In this document: positions 50,345 to 59,152 of the stretch, piece by piece
Position numbering within the stretch: the first letter of the stretch is position 1
How the letters are laid out: every line of letters starts with the position of its first letter
Assembly (NCBI RefSeq): GCF_008635795.1
Contig: NZ_VWRQ01000002.1
Coordinates: 310,001 to 374,000 of the forward strand
Length of the DNA: 64,000 nt
Reading direction: 5' to 3'
Origin: Paenibacillus tepidiphilus
Lineage (GTDB): Bacteria > Bacillota > Bacilli > Paenibacillales > Paenibacillaceae
Translations under genes and position numbers: made by a program
Notes under the pieces: generated by a model
Seen by the model: only the letters and a program-made list of their open reading frames with translations
Database searches by the model: none
What the model was told of the DNA's origin: nothing

Positions 50345-50851
50345 CTACTGCTGATCTTCCGCCGAGTCAAAGAAGGAAACCACCCAGCGGATACCCTTCT
50401 GCGAAACCTGCTGTAAGAGTCCTGCAGTCTTGTCCGCCAGCACATCCACCGTGGGCTTTTGACTGTCCGGAATAAGGATTTGCTCCGGACTCATGGTGCT
50501 GTAGCCGGGAATCTCCTGCTGCGCATCCTGTTTCTGCGGCGCGCTGCCGCTGTCTCCGGACTCCTTCTGCTGCCGGGCCGGAACCAGGGTATAGGCTCCT
50601 GTCGCCGGATCAATCACCACTGGCACATACAGATAGCCTGTTTGCTCACTCTGGGCCGCCTGTCCGGATGAGGCCGGCGGCTGCTGTGTTCCGGAGCTTA
50701 GCCCATTCTGCCATGCACCGCTTATCCGTTTCCAGTCCGGCAATGCCGCTTCTGCCGTTCCGGTGCCGCCGCTCCCGAACTGCAGACCGACCAACAACCC
50801 GATCCCCGCCCATATTCCGGCCATTGCCAATCTTCTGCCTATCCGCGACAT
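50345..50851 (-). CDS. Exported or membrane-anchored protein, YqxA-like by position
   Basis: A 168-aa protein with an uncleaved-type or cleaved N-terminal hydrophobic segment ('AMAGIWAGIGLLVGLQFG'), a Gln/Ser/Pro-rich middle and a C-terminal helix 'TVDVLADKTAGLLQQVSQKG'. The place between spoIIP and lepA is that of Bacillus yqxA (DUF3679), and the N-terminal pattern fits, but the middle is diverged. Role unknown, possibly in sporulation given spoIIP 55 nt upstream. Confidence 0.65.
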   Translation of the reverse strand: MSRIGRRLAMAGIWAGIGLLVGLQFGSGGTGTAEAALPDWKRISGAWQNGLSSGTQQPPASSGQAAQSEQTGYLYVPVVIDPATGAYTLVPARQQKESGDSGSAPQKQDAQQEIPGYSTMSPEQILIPDSQKPTVDVLADKTAGLLQQVSQKGIRWVVSFFDSAEDQQ

Positions 50852-50906
50852 TGCCTGTCCCTCCCGTGATTTAACATATTAATTTGCGTGCCGGCTTGTT
50901 CCAGAC

Positions 50907-52265
50907 TCAGGAAGCGGGGGACGATTCTCCGGCCTCCGCTGTGCCGCCGCCAGTCTTGCCGGAGACCGAAGCCTGCTGCGCCCCCTGGCTTTCCCAGTAC
51001 ACTTCGGCAATCGTATCGGCCAGCACCTCGGCCGTACGCTTCAGCTCTTCGCCCGTGTTGTCGATGCCGCCTACCTCGATCAGTACACTGTTAGGTGACA
51101 ATGACTGGTTGTACTCCCCGTTGTTCCCGTTCCCCGAGGACTTGCCCCAGATGCCGCGCGACAAGCCGGGATAGCTCTTCTCCAGCCGCTGATGGATTTT
51201 ATTCGCGAAGGCCTCATTTTTCTTCCAGTCCTTGTTGCCATGTCCCAGTATAAAATAGACCTGCGCATAGTTTTGGCCGTCGATGACTGCCGTCGTCTTG
51301 CCATGGCGCTGGGAGTCCCGGTGAATGTCAAACATCGCATCCATTTCTTTATTGGCCGCCATAGCGGCCTTAACGGTAATCCGTGAATATTTATAAGAGA
51401 AATTCCAATTATAGTCCGCCACTTCAGTAGCGTAATCCTCCTGCATATGCACGGTTCCGATGCCGTGCTTCTCCAGTTGCTTCGTAATATATGAACCTAC
51501 CAGCATCACGTTTTTGCCGGGAACGGCTGAGCTGGGATTGTCGCTCGTGGCGCCCAGCAGCGGATTATACGCCTCGCGCGGATGCGAATGATAGATCAGA
51601 ATCCGTTTAATGGAAGTATCCTGCGCGCTCATCGCCCCGTTGCCTGGATCTCCGGGGTCTCCGGACTCCGCACCGCCGCCTCCGGGAGCCTGGGTAGCCG
51701 CCGGGGCAGTGACAACCGGAGCATCCGCTGCGGGGGTGGATTCCGGCTTATCCGCAGTATCGCCCCCGCTTGCATTTCCGCCGTTATCCGGCGGCACATC
51801 ACCGGCCAGCTCGTCCGGTCCGGGATGATAATCGGCCGGAGCGCCTGCCGAGCCTCCCGACCCTTTGCGCAGCAGAAACGGATCATCCGCCGCCATTCCC
51901 GGCACCTCGCGCGAGAGGAGGCTCTTCGGGTTCTCCGGATCAATGTTCGTCAGCAGCCGGAAGGCGAAGGAGGATATATTTTGCGCAGAAAAGGATGACG
52001 GCTCTTCGCCCTTGGGCAAATGCGGCACCTCCATCCCCAGCAGCTCCATAAAAAAACCGCTGGAGAGCGATGCGGCCAGCCCTTTCATCGACGGAACAGG
52101 CGAACTATTCAGCTTCTGTCCGGCGACCCCGCCGGCACCCAGCAGCATAAAAAACACAAGCGAACCTCCGGCCAGCAGCAGCAGCGTTCTTCCCAGCGAC
52201 AGGACATCCAGCAGCTTGTCCCGCAGCCGGGCCATATTCCATAGCTGAAACCATTTTCTGTTCAT
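50907..52265 (-). CDS. spoIIP: Stage II sporulation protein P
   Basis: A 452-aa peptidoglycan hydrolase of the engulfment complex (with SpoIID and SpoIIM). One transmembrane helix near 30-47 ('LLLLAGGSLVFFMLLGAGG'), a long Gly/Ser/Pro/Asp-rich linker (about 130-210) and the SpoIIP amidase/endopeptidase domain with 'ILIYHSHPREAY', 'FDIHRDSQRH' and 'VLIEVGGIDN' metal-site motifs. GGAGGAGG lies 11 nt before the ATG. It should be made in the mother cell. Confidence 0.95.
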   Translation of the reverse strand: MNRKWFQLWNMARLRDKLLDVLSLGRTLLLLAGGSLVFFMLLGAGGVAGQKLNSSPVPSMKGLAASLSSGFFMELLGMEVPHLPKGEEPSSFSAQNISSFAFRLLTNIDPENPKSLLSREVPGMAADDPFLLRKGSGGSAGAPADYHPGPDELAGDVPPDNGGNASGGDTADKPESTPAADAPVVTAPAATQAPGGGGAESGDPGDPGNGAMSAQDTSIKRILIYHSHPREAYNPLLGATSDNPSSAVPGKNVMLVGSYITKQLEKHGIGTVHMQEDYATEVADYNWNFSYKYSRITVKAAMAANKEMDAMFDIHRDSQRHGKTTAVIDGQNYAQVYFILGHGNKDWKKNEAFANKIHQRLEKSYPGLSRGIWGKSSGNGNNGEYNQSLSPNSVLIEVGGIDNTGEELKRTAEVLADTIAEVYWESQGAQQASVSGKTGGGTAEAGESSPAS

Positions 52266-52381
52266 TATTGTTATGTCCTCCTCCAGCCCATTGTAATCTC
52301 TTATACTTCAAATCTATGAGCTGAAGGAGAATACTAGAACTATAAAATCCAGCAAAAAGATAGACCCGATATAGCAGCACA

Positions 52382-52402
52382 AAAAATCCCCGCAAAGCGG
52401 GG
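52382..52402 (-). terminator. Rho-independent terminator of the serine hydrolase gene
   Basis: CCCCGC-TTT-GCGGGG (52388-52402) followed by ATTTTTTG on the minus strand, 37 nt past the stop. Confidence 0.85.
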
Positions 52403-52438
52403 AGGGGGATCAAGGCAATAGACTTCATATCGCGAAAG

Positions 52439-53761
52439 TCAGATTGTCCGTACATAGGTAAGCTTTAAGGCGTCGAACAAGTAGTCTGCCTGGAAGTCAT
52501 GATCAGCGGTGTTTTTGCGAAAAACATATGTACTGTCGCATACCTCGCAGGCAAAGGTAACTGAATCCTCAGCCTCCGCTACAAGCCCCAGCCGGAATTT
52601 CTCCCGTCTGGCCCTCTGGATAAACAAGCGGTCCACCTGCAGCCGCCCATCTTCCAGGCTGATCGTAAAGCTCCAGTCCATCGGCGGGAACACATATTTC
52701 CCAGTCAGATGCCTGTACCGTTCGCAATCGGCGGTTTCGATGGTTTGCGGCCGGATCGGGCCGCTGACTGGCTGGGCGAACACCATGGCCTGCAGTCCCT
52801 GGACCAGTCTGGATATGGCAATGGCATCATTGTTGCCGAGCACAATGAACACTGTGTTCCGGCAGCTATGGCTGCGGACGGTACAGGTGTACCCGTAGAT
52901 GTTGCCGTCCATGAACATTTCGTCTGCCGGATTATTTTTGACAAAGCAGCCGTATCCGCTCGAAGCTTCCATATACCACAGGTATCCATAGGGTGTTGTC
53001 ATCTTCCGGTAGGAGTCCGCGGTGATAATAACACCGTTCTCCAGGGCACGGACCCATTTCAGCAAATCCTCCGCACTTGAATACAGATATCCGCTGCCAT
53101 AAGCACCGGTCTGCTCGTAATACTCCGCACGCACGGCACCTTCGCCGGAATACGAGTAGCCGCAGGCTTTGCCGGGAATAACATCTTCGTTATAGCAGAC
53201 CCCTGTAGAAGTGAGTCCGAGCGGCTCAAACAGCATACATTTGAAATATTCCTCCAGCGGCATCCCTGACACGCGCTCCACGACCATAGCCAGCAGAATA
53301 TAGTTGGAGTTGCTTTTATCTACCTGCGTACCCGGCTCAGCCTGCAGCGGATACCGGTTCAGCCAGGCCAGGATCTCCGTTACTGCAAGCGGGATTCTGA
53401 CATTGTATTCAGGCAGCTCTGTGTATTCCGGTATGCCGGACAGAGAGGCCAGCAAATGATGCAGGGTAACCGCCCCCGCATGTATATACTCTGGTACATA
53501 TTCGGCCAGGGAGTCCTCAAGATCGAGATTTCCTTGTTCATGCAGCTGCATAACGGCTACGGCCGTGAACATTTTAGTCACACTGGCAATATTGTATTTG
53601 GTGCTGGCTGTATTGGGGATACAAAATTCCAGGTTGGCGTAGCCATACCCTTCGTGCAGAAGCACAGATTCGCCTTGGGCCACCATGACACTTCCGCTGA
53701 ACCGCCCCTCTTCCGCCCAAGCCCTCATATACTGCTTCAGTTCCGCTTGAAGCTTGTCCAT
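52439..53761 (-). CDS. Serine hydrolase, class C beta-lactamase-like family
   Basis: A 440-aa protein of the beta-lactamase/penicillin-binding-protein-like family (Pfam Beta-lactamase). The nucleophile motif S-x-x-K is 'ASVTKMF', the Y-x-N-type motif lies around 'CGYSYSGEG', and 'QPVSGPIRPQTIET' starts a C-terminal beta domain. No signal peptide, so cytoplasmic; probably an esterase or peptidase rather than a resistance enzyme. ATG at 53761 with GGAGGAG upstream. It lies 48 nt after an AraC-type regulator and ends at its own terminator. Confidence 0.85.
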   Translation of the reverse strand: MDKLQAELKQYMRAWAEEGRFSGSVMVAQGESVLLHEGYGYANLEFCIPNTASTKYNIASVTKMFTAVAVMQLHEQGNLDLEDSLAEYVPEYIHAGAVTLHHLLASLSGIPEYTELPEYNVRIPLAVTEILAWLNRYPLQAEPGTQVDKSNSNYILLAMVVERVSGMPLEEYFKCMLFEPLGLTSTGVCYNEDVIPGKACGYSYSGEGAVRAEYYEQTGAYGSGYLYSSAEDLLKWVRALENGVIITADSYRKMTTPYGYLWYMEASSGYGCFVKNNPADEMFMDGNIYGYTCTVRSHSCRNTVFIVLGNNDAIAISRLVQGLQAMVFAQPVSGPIRPQTIETADCERYRHLTGKYVFPPMDWSFTISLEDGRLQVDRLFIQRARREKFRLGLVAEAEDSVTFACEVCDSTYVFRKNTADHDFQADYLFDALKLTYVRTI

Positions 53762-53809
53762 CTTCTCTCCTCCTTTACACAACTGATTATAAAAGGATGA
53801 AGCACCGTC

Positions 53810-54658
53810 TTACTTGTAAAAAACGGACAAGCCCGGCAGCATCTCACGGTAATCAGAGGGGAGGAGGCCGCTGAAGCTTTTGAATTCATGGATGAAATGG
53901 GCCTGATCGTAATACCCTCCGCCAATCGCGGCGTCGGTGAGCGTGCGGATCTCAGGGGTATGGAGAGCCGTAAGGGCATGCTGGAAGCGGATGATCCGTG
54001 CGAAGGTTTTAGTGCCCACACCGGCGTGCTCCCGGAAAATACGTCCCAACTGCTTCTCGCTTACGCATTCCCTGCGGGAGAGCTCCTTGACGGTGATATC
54101 GCCTTTGGCCAGATAAATAGTGTTCAGCGCATTCCGAAACACCGCATCCCGGACATCGCTGCGTTGCCATCTGCCGAGCAGATACTGCTCCAGGCCCCGG
54201 ATCCGTTCTGGAGCAGAGCCGCTCAGTCCGATCACTTCCTGCAATTCCGCCGCAAAGGCCCGGCTGACCTCCCCCAGACTGCGGATCTGATTGGTAAAAA
54301 GACAGGCCGGCTCCCGCAGAAACCGCTGCAGTCCTCCCGGATAAAAACGGATGCCCACTGTCTGCATCCTGGCCACCTCCAAATCCGCCATGAGGGACCG
54401 CTCTAAGGTCCCCACTATGAGGCACTCTGCAGCGGTTGAAGGCTCTATGCGCAGCACGATGTCGATACAACCGTCAGGGGCAATCATTTCATGCCGGCCT
54501 GCCGGAAGCCTTGCCGGATCGAAGCCGCTGCACCTGGGCATGTACCAATAGCAATAAATGCTATCCTCCAGTGCCTTGCACGGCTTCCATTCCCGGTAAC
54601 CGGCTGCGGGATCGATCACGGGTGAGTAGAACTGTACCGGGGTATATAACGATTTCAT
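53810..54658 (-). CDS. AraC family transcriptional regulator
   Basis: A 282-aa regulator. The C-terminal 100 residues carry two helix-turn-helix motifs ('ITVKELSRRECVSEKQLGRI', 'IGGGYYDQAHFIHEFKSFSG'). The N-terminal part ('CYWYMP', 'EMIAPDGCIDIVLRIE') matches the DUF6597-type sensor domain of unknown ligand. ATG with AGGAGGAG. It probably controls the serine hydrolase gene directly downstream. The pair interrupts the gpr-spoIIP neighbourhood. Confidence 0.9.
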   Translation of the reverse strand: MKSLYTPVQFYSPVIDPAAGYREWKPCKALEDSIYCYWYMPRCSGFDPARLPAGRHEMIAPDGCIDIVLRIEPSTAAECLIVGTLERSLMADLEVARMQTVGIRFYPGGLQRFLREPACLFTNQIRSLGEVSRAFAAELQEVIGLSGSAPERIRGLEQYLLGRWQRSDVRDAVFRNALNTIYLAKGDITVKELSRRECVSEKQLGRIFREHAGVGTKTFARIIRFQHALTALHTPEIRTLTDAAIGGGYYDQAHFIHEFKSFSGLLPSDYREMLPGLSVFYK

Positions 54659-54762
54659 AACTCCTCCTGGTCTTCTTACATCTATGTATATGATTCTACT
54701 GCAACTGCTCTTTTACGGATGTGATTCATTTATAGAATGAAGCAGCTAACCCAAGGAACGGC

Positions 54763-54805
54763 AAAAAAGCCCGCACCGCCGCTTATACGGCATCCGGTGC
54801 AGGCT
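54763..54805 (-). terminator. Rho-independent terminator of gpr
   Basis: AGCC-x-GCACC-GCCG / CGGC-GGTGC-x-GGCT stem (54768-54805) followed by TTTTTTGCC on the minus strand, 22 nt past the stop. Confidence 0.85.
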
Positions 54806-54826
54806 ATGATCGTTACTACTTCATGG

Positions 54827-55843
54827 TTAATGTGTATAAGCACCGACGTTGCCCGGGTCCACGGCATCATGCAGTGCAGCGTTCAGACCGCTGGCGACAA
54901 TATTGGCAATCTCTTCAATGAACTCGTCGATTTCCTTAGGCGTAACGATGAGATCATGGCCCAGCGGCTCAAGCACCTCTTTGACGAGGGCCAGACGCTC
55001 ATGCTCGGAAATATCGTCGAGCATACCCATAATTTCTTTGGTATGCGCAGCGCCGCTTCCATTATTGATCTGGCCAAAATGATTCTTCATCATTTCCAGC
55101 ACATTGTTAACGATTGTCGAGGCATAGCATACCGTCGGAACGCCGATGGCGATGCAGGGAACGCCGAGAATCTCTCTGGTCAGGCCGCGGCGCTTGTTGC
55201 CGATCCCCGAGCCGGGATGGATGCCGATGTCGGCAATTTGAATGGTTGTATTGACCCGCTCCAATGAGCGGGAGGCCAGCGCGTCAATGGCGATGATGGC
55301 ATCAGGCTTCGTGCGGTCCACGATCCCCTGCACCACCTCACTCGACTCAATGCCGGTTAATCCCAGCACGCCGGGGGCAATGGCGCTGACCTTGCGGTAG
55401 CCGGGAGACACCTGCTCGGGGACCAGCTCGAAGAACTGCCGGGTTATCAGGGCATTCTCCACCACCAGCGGGCCCAGGGAGTCCGGTGTGACATTCCAGT
55501 TGCCGAGGCCGACAATCAGTACGGAGGAATCCTTGGTGATGCCGATCCGCTCCAGAAACTGTTCAAATTCACGGGCGAACACCTCGGAGACCCGCTGCGC
55601 CAGTCCCGTGTCCCCCCCTCGCAGTCCCGGAACCTCCAGGGTGACATAATTTCCGATGGCCCGCCCGATAGCCTGGGAACCGGCATGATTGGCCACAGCC
55701 AGCCGCGTCACCTTGATGCCATCCGCTTCGTCCACTTCTTCATTGACACCCGGAATCGGGGTCTTCTGCGGCCCTTGGGCCATCTCCTTGGCTTCCAGCG
55801 CCAGATCCGTCCGTGTTGAATACAGCTGAAGGTCCAGTTCCAT
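54827..55843 (-). CDS. gpr: Germination protease (GPR endopeptidase)
   Basis: A 338-aa zymogen protease that degrades small acid-soluble spore proteins at germination. It carries the short N-terminal propeptide ('LQLYSTRTDLALEA') and the family core 'VGLGNWNVTPDSLGPLVVEN', 'IDALASRSLERVNTTIQIAD', 'HPGSGIGNKR'. A sigma-F-like promoter may lie upstream (GCTAT, 16 nt, GGGAATAGAG on the minus strand), one clear mismatch, so weak. ATG with GGAGGAGG about 14 nt upstream. Divergent from rpsT. Confidence 0.95.
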   Translation of the reverse strand: MELDLQLYSTRTDLALEAKEMAQGPQKTPIPGVNEEVDEADGIKVTRLAVANHAGSQAIGRAIGNYVTLEVPGLRGGDTGLAQRVSEVFAREFEQFLERIGITKDSSVLIVGLGNWNVTPDSLGPLVVENALITRQFFELVPEQVSPGYRKVSAIAPGVLGLTGIESSEVVQGIVDRTKPDAIIAIDALASRSLERVNTTIQIADIGIHPGSGIGNKRRGLTREILGVPCIAIGVPTVCYASTIVNNVLEMMKNHFGQINNGSGAAHTKEIMGMLDDISEHERLALVKEVLEPLGHDLIVTPKEIDEFIEEIANIVASGLNAALHDAVDPGNVGAYTH

Positions 55844-56036
55844 AGATCGCTTTAGCCTCCTCCAAAGTTATTAAGCACTCTATTCCCTACATCAGCTTGG
55901 GTAATAGCTTCAGCCGCTGCGGAGCCTCATGCCTGTTCACGGGTAGTGTGCGAGAGATGCTGGCGCTTTATACAGCTTTGGCAGTTTTTCTGTGCAAAAG
56001 CTGCGGAACCGGCAGTTTTTCTCTTAAGCTAAAGTC

Positions 56037-56065
56037 TTGCTTTTTGCGGGTGGTCATGCTAAGAT
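56037..56065 (+). promoter_or_regulatory. Sigma-A promoter of rpsT
   Basis: TTGCTT (56037-56042), 17-nt spacer, TAAGAT (56060-56065) with TGC before it. Leader of about 45 nt. Confidence 0.75.
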
Positions 56066-56116
56066 ATTTTAAGTTGTGAATTAGCTGATTGTAATGTCTT
56101 TCAGGAGGTGAATGTA

Positions 56117-56389
56117 ATGCCAAATATCAAATCCGCGGTTAAACGTGTGAAGACGATCGAGAAACGCCGTGCACTGAACGCTTCCCAGAAATCTGCGCTC
56201 CGCACTGCCGTGAAGACTGCCGACACTGCTCTGGCCGGAACGGAAGTTGAAACTGCTCAAGCTGCTTTCCAAGCTGCTTCGAAGAAGCTGGACAAGGCCG
56301 TAACCAAAGGCCTGATTCATAAAAATGCGGCTGCCCGCAAGAAATCCCGCTTGGCGAAGAAATTGAACGCTCTGAAGGCTGAAGCGTAA
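56117..56389 (+). CDS. rpsT: 30S ribosomal protein S20
   Basis: A 90-aa primary rRNA-binding protein, very rich in Lys and Ala, starting [18 protein letters not shown] and ending in the usual '[19 protein letters not shown]'. The ATG at 56117 has AGGAGGTGA 6-8 nt upstream; the in-frame ATG at 56108 is rejected because it lies next to that site. Plus strand, divergent from gpr and convergent with holA. Confidence 0.97.
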   Translation: MPNIKSAVKRVKTIEKRRALNASQKSALRTAVKTADTALAGTEVETAQAAFQAASKKLDKAVTKGLIHKNAAARKKSRLAKKLNALKAEA

Positions 56390-56433
56390 ACCGCCCAATC
56401 CTTAGAGTGACAATGATATTGAGCAACCATAAG

Positions 56434-56470
56434 AACCTGACCGTTATGCTGCATACGGTTGGGTTTTTTT
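56434..56470 (+). terminator. Rho-independent terminator of rpsT
   Basis: AACC-x-ACCGT-ATGC pairs with GCAT-ACGGT-x-GGTT, followed by TTTTTTT. 45 nt past the stop. Confidence 0.9.
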
Positions 56471-56504
56471 ATGTCATCATACGTTTCCGATAGACGTACT
56501 GAAA

Positions 56505-56552
56505 TTGAAATAAGCCGGTTCCCTGCTGCTGCAGCGGGGTAACCGGCTTATT
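56505..56552 (-). terminator. Terminator of holA
   Basis: AATAAGCCGGTT / AACCGGCTTATT (56509-56552) with GCTG/CAGC inside. Minus-strand exit is ATTTCAATTTC, a broken U-tract. 24 nt past the holA stop. Confidence 0.7.
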
Positions 56553-56575
56553 GGTATTGTGAGCTGCAGGCCGAA

Positions 56576-57598
56576 TCAGGCGCCCAGGCGAAGCATGAAC
56601 ATCTCCAGCCCCAGTACCTTGTCGATTCCGCCGGTCTTCATTTGGTAATCCAGATCGGCCAGCTCACTGAGGATAAGCCGCAAGCGCCGGCCCTCGAATT
56701 TGCGCCCCTGCTCACCGGCCAGCTTGACCGCATAGGGATGCAGGCCGAGCTGTGAGGCAATCTGCCCTTGGGAGTAGCTCTGGGCGGACAGGTCCTTAAC
56801 CTGCAGAATCATCCGGAACTGGCGGGCAATCAGCGCGGCGATTTTGATCGGCTCCTCGCGCTGCTTCAGCAGCTCGTACAGCGTCGCCAAGGCTTTGTCC
56901 AGCCGCAGGTTGGCAATATCCTCCACCAGGTTAAACACGTTCTGTTCGGTTCCGCGGTGCACCAGGCTCTCCACTGCCGCCGTATCCACCGTGCCTCCGG
57001 GTCCGGCGAACAGGCTCAGCTTGTCCATTTCTCCGGACAAGCCCTGCAGCCCGGTTCCGGCGCTGGCGACCAGCGCCTCCGCCGTACCGGGGGCCGCGCT
57101 GCACCCCCGGTCACGGAAGCCCTTCTCCACCCAGCGCAGCAGCTCCTCCGCGCCAAGCGGATTGAACGCCAGTACCGTGCCGGCGGCTTTGGCCGCTTTA
57201 ACGATTTTTTTGCGTTCATCCAGCTTGTCGCCCGCCACCAGAAACACAATGACACTGAAGTCGGCGGGATGCTGCAGGTAATCGCTCAGCGCCTCCACCC
57301 GGTGCTCCAGCCTGGCATTCTCTTTGCCGCCTGCCATAAAGAGGGAGGCATCCTTGACCAGCAGCAGCTTGCGCTCTACCATGAACGGTACTGTCTCTGC
57401 TTCCTCCACTACCGCCTGCACCGGCGTTTCTGCAAGGTCAAACGGAATAACCGCGAAATCGCGGTCCTCCTTGGCGATCAGCTGCTCCTCCAGAAAGGCC
57501 GCAAATTCATTCATCCGGAATTTTTCGGTGCCGTACAGCACATACAGCGGGGATATCTTTCCTTGTTTAATGTCTTTAGCCGCCGCTTTGGCATCCAT
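56576..57598 (-). CDS. holA: DNA polymerase III subunit delta
   Basis: A 340-aa clamp-loader subunit that opens the beta clamp. N-terminal 'SPLYVLYGTEKFRMNEF', the AAA-like core without a functional Walker A, 'KREEPIKIAALIARQFRMIL'-type region (QREEPIKIAALIARQFRMIL) and the C-terminal 'LGLHPYAVKLAGEQGRKF' collar are typical. I use the ATG at 57598 (MDAKAAAKDIKQGK); upstream in-frame codons to 57703 lie in a terminator hairpin. AAGGGGA lies about 11 nt before the start. Position beside rpsT matches Bacillus. Confidence 0.94.
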   Translation of the reverse strand: MDAKAAAKDIKQGKISPLYVLYGTEKFRMNEFAAFLEEQLIAKEDRDFAVIPFDLAETPVQAVVEEAETVPFMVERKLLLVKDASLFMAGGKENARLEHRVEALSDYLQHPADFSVIVFLVAGDKLDERKKIVKAAKAAGTVLAFNPLGAEELLRWVEKGFRDRGCSAAPGTAEALVASAGTGLQGLSGEMDKLSLFAGPGGTVDTAAVESLVHRGTEQNVFNLVEDIANLRLDKALATLYELLKQREEPIKIAALIARQFRMILQVKDLSAQSYSQGQIASQLGLHPYAVKLAGEQGRKFEGRRLRLILSELADLDYQMKTGGIDKVLGLEMFMLRLGA

Positions 57599-57644
57599 CC
57601 TGCAACTTCCCCTTCGTTCTTCAGTCGTATTTAAATATTCTAGC

Positions 57645-57674
57645 AAAAAAAAGCCTGCAAACATAGCCGCAGGC
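57645..57674 (-). terminator. Rho-independent terminator upstream of holA
   Basis: GCCTGC-10-GCAGGC (57653-57674) followed by eight U on the minus strand. It probably ends the sigma/anti-sigma transcript, although 225 nt past the stop. Confidence 0.8.
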
Positions 57675-57705
57675 AGCATTTGGCGTCCGTTATGCACCCG
57701 CAAGA

Positions 57706-57750
57706 AAACGGAGCAGCTGCGGCAGCGGGTGCCAAGCAGTTGCTCCGTTT
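57706..57750 (-). terminator. Second hairpin after the anti-sigma gene
   Basis: AAACGGAGCA / TGCTCCGTTT (10 bp) extended inside by CTGC/GCAG. Followed by TCTTG only, so termination by itself is doubtful; it precedes the stronger terminator by 32 nt. Confidence 0.5.
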
Positions 57751-57898
57751 CGGCGGCGCATCTATATAAACGACGGTAGGAGAAGCTCTAGAAACTTTCC
57801 GGCCGCCGGTCATACCGATGAGACACTTGCAGTTCTATCCTTTTCTTTCATTAACCAGCATATTCCGCAGGCTGCCAAAACGTTCCTCGGCCTGCCGA

Positions 57899-59152
57899 TT
57901 ATTTATGGGTGCCGGGAGTGCCTGTTGCCCCCGGAGTCGGAGTCGCACTCGCGCCGGCAGACGGCGTTGCGCCCGGTGCGGAAGCATCCGGGGCAACGGA
58001 TGGCGAACCAGCTCCCCCTGTCAGCACGCTGTATGTGCTGGCGCTCTCCACGCCGTTCGTTTCCGTCACATAAGTGAACTCCAGACTGTCCTCCGACCAG
58101 GAGCCGGAGACCCACACCCCGGTCAACGGAAGAGTAGCGACGGCTGTCCGCTCCGTCTCCGCTTCATCAGCGGGCAGGCTGTAGATCACCAGTTGCTGCC
58201 CGGCCAGCTCGAGTTCGGCGGCGTAACGCCCGTCCGGGGAGGCCATAGGCTCATCAGACGCGGTCAGTCCCGGCAGAATTCCCATAATTCCGAATTCCGT
58301 ACTGGCAGGATTAGCCCGCTCATCGCCCCGCTGATCAGGATTAACGTCGGCGGCTTCCATATTTGCCGCAGGTGCATTGGCGGCCGCGTTATTGTCTTGC
58401 TCCGGCTTAGCCGTAGCCGCCCCGCTTCCCGATTTCACCGGAGGCGCTTGCTTGGCCCTGGCCGGAGCCTTGGTTGTGCGCGGCGTAGCATCCGCTGCAG
58501 GCACTTCGGTTGCCGGCGTCGCCATCTCCGTCGGCGCAGCCAGGTCCGCTGCGCCCGTGTCAACGGCGGCACTATCCGCTGCATCGCTGCCTGCATCCGT
58601 ACCGTCTGTCTCGCCGCTGAACGTGCTTATCTTTGCCATTTCGCTGCTATCGGCGGTTGACTCCGTAAATTCCGGTTCGACCGCGTTATTCTCCAAAGCC
58701 GTATTCATAGAATACTGCAATGCGTTATCTGTATCCGCAGTCGGCATGCTCTCCGGCATCCGGACAACGGCAATCAGCAGCAGCACCGCGGCCGCTACGG
58801 CGCCGATGCCTGTCCGCGTGGCCAGCGTCGATCTCTTGCGCACGGATTTGCCGCGTCCGGCGCGGCTGCCAATCGGCACCGGCTGGTTCTCTTCCGCCGC
58901 TGCCGGCTGTACCGGCACCGCATTCTCACGGTCCAGTTCGTCCAAGCGCGGCATAATGGCATCGACCAGACTGAAAGGGGGTTTGACATCCGGAAGCTCT
59001 TCCAATTGCTTGGAGAGCAGTGTGAGCCGTTCGAATGTCTCCGCACAGGAAGGACAATCGTCGATATGACGAAACATTTCAATCATCTCTTCCTGGCTGA
59101 GGTCATGATCCAAATAGCGGTGCATCCATTCTGTCACCTCCGCACAATTCAT
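57899..59152 (-). CDS. Zinc-finger (ZAS-type) anti-sigma factor
   Basis: A 417-aa membrane protein. The N-terminal zf-HC2 motif H-x3-C-x2-C is clear ('FRHIDDCPSCAETF'). One transmembrane helix ('GIGAVAAAVLLLIAVV', about 115-130) follows, then an extracellular Ala/Thr/Pro/Asp-rich stretch, a small beta domain (about 310-375) and a Pro/Thr/Gly tail. ATG overlaps the sigma stop as ATGA. It should hold the adjacent ECF sigma at the membrane until a surface signal triggers release. The length (usual about 200) and tail are unusual. Confidence 0.88.
   Translation of the reverse strand: MNCAEVTEWMHRYLDHDLSQEEMIEMFRHIDDCPSCAETFERLTLLSKQLEELPDVKPPFSLVDAIMPRLDELDRENAVPVQPAAAEENQPVPIGSRAGRGKSVRKRSTLATRTGIGAVAAAVLLLIAVVRMPESMPTADTDNALQYSMNTALENNAVEPEFTESTADSSEMAKISTFSGETDGTDAGSDAADSAAVDTGAADLAAPTEMATPATEVPAADATPRTTKAPARAKQAPPVKSGSGAATAKPEQDNNAAANAPAANMEAADVNPDQRGDERANPASTEFGIMGILPGLTASDEPMASPDGRYAAELELAGQQLVIYSLPADEAETERTAVATLPLTGVWVSGSWSEDSLEFTYVTETNGVESASTYSVLTGGAGSPSVAPDASAPGATPSAGASATPTPGATGTPGTHK

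Larger units (their letters stand above)
57599..57898. other. Gene-free region holding two hairpins
   Basis: 300 nt between holA and the anti-sigma gene. It contains two minus-strand hairpins (57706-57750 and 57653-57674, listed separately) and must hold the holA promoter. About 150 nt next to the anti-sigma stop show no structure I can name. Confidence 0.6.

Noticed and set aside
52439-53761. Antibiotic-resistance beta-lactamase
   Set aside because: No signal peptide, and only the general serine-hydrolase SxxK motif is clear; the broad family includes many esterases and peptidases.
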